A stretch of DNA of 5,568 nucleotides. Source: Lysobacterales bacterium (GTDB taxonomy: Bacteria > Pseudomonadota > Gammaproteobacteria > Xanthomonadales > SZUA-36). The DNA is taken from the NCBI GenBank assembly GCA_029287515.1, contig JARFQZ010000082.1, positions 1 through 5,568 of the forward strand. Direction: 5' to 3'. Of this stretch, positions 5,428 through 5,568 are shown piece by piece (the stretch's first letter is position 1; each line of letters begins with the position of its first letter). The position numbers were made by a program, and so were the translations under genes. The notes below the pieces were generated by a model. The model was given only the letters and a program-made list of their open reading frames with translations. It had not been told where the DNA came from and ran no database searches.

Positions 5428-5568
5428 ATCTGGTAGGAGGTAGCCTGAAGGCTACCCCCTCCCTACAGAACGGCACGTACCGGCCAGGTATACCGCTCCT
5501 CGATCAGTAACCGAGCCCATCAGGCTCGAGAGAAAGCAATTGTATAGTCATGCAGAAACACTAATCCA
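5428..5568 (-). ncRNA. group II intron 3' end, domains V and VI (rest outside window)
   Basis: Read on the minus strand. Domain V spans 5498-5468. GAGCGGTA pairs with TGCCGTTC (G-C, A-U, G-U, C-G, G-C, G-C, U-G, A-U). It carries the AGC catalytic triad, a bulge at the conserved ACG position and a short distal stem, ACC/GGT. Domain VI follows: GGTAGCC (5456-5450), TTCA loop, GGCTACC (5445-5439), extended by GGAGGG pairing with TCCT and CC around a single bulged A (5434), the branch-point candidate. Six bases after it the sequence reaches AT (5428), matching the AY 3' splice end and the spacing in Ll.LtrB, where ACUUCAC ends the intron. The distal arm of domain V is short: 31 bases instead of 34, and no GNRA loop. 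A hairpin at 5512-5528 may be a domain IV remnant. No reverse transcriptase is visible up to the window edge. Confidence 0.6.

Noticed and set aside
5433..5466. Hairpin read as a rho-independent terminator
   Set aside because: No T run on either strand. The unpaired A and the neighbouring domain V fit a group II intron domain VI better.

Overview
This window looks like accessory-flavoured chromosome from a proteobacterium, probably a gammaproteobacterium. The class I fructose-bisphosphate aldolase is close to the E. coli FbaB type. Shine-Dalgarno sites and rho-independent terminators are of ordinary bacterial form, and an FNR/Anr-type palindrome is present. The taxon is inferred from these features only.

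Layout. Positions 1-309 hold the C-terminal end of an IS1380-family transposase, cut by the left edge. Positions 310-1121 are about 0.8 kb without a convincing gene, containing a cluster of inverted repeats (811-913) and ending in a -10 box and a ribosome binding site. Positions 1122-2879 (+) encode a secreted PhoX/DUF839-family protein, followed by a strong intrinsic terminator (2913-2940). Positions 2941-3392 are gene-free and hold one copy of a short intergenic repeat next to a 12-bp palindrome. Positions 3393-4442 (-) encode FbaB. Positions 4726-5205 (-) encode a small heat-shock protein with an N-terminal DUF2934-like segment; its own terminator (4656-4675) separates it from fbaB. Upstream of it lies an FNR/Anr-like site (5291-5304).

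The least obvious item is at the right edge. On the minus strand, 5428-5498 folds as domains V and VI of a group II intron. It has an AGC triad, a bulge, a domain VI helix with a bulged branch-point A, and an AY 3' end six bases after that A. The rest of the intron lies beyond the window or is lost. The domain V distal arm is short and lacks a GNRA loop, so the element may be decaying.

The genes do not form one operon. The PhoX-like gene faces fbaB convergently across about 0.5 kb, and fbaB and the hsp20 gene are separate transcription units on the same strand. Common themes are phosphate scavenging, central carbon metabolism and stress or oxygen response, set between mobile-element remnants. 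I see no defence, CRISPR or biosynthetic system.
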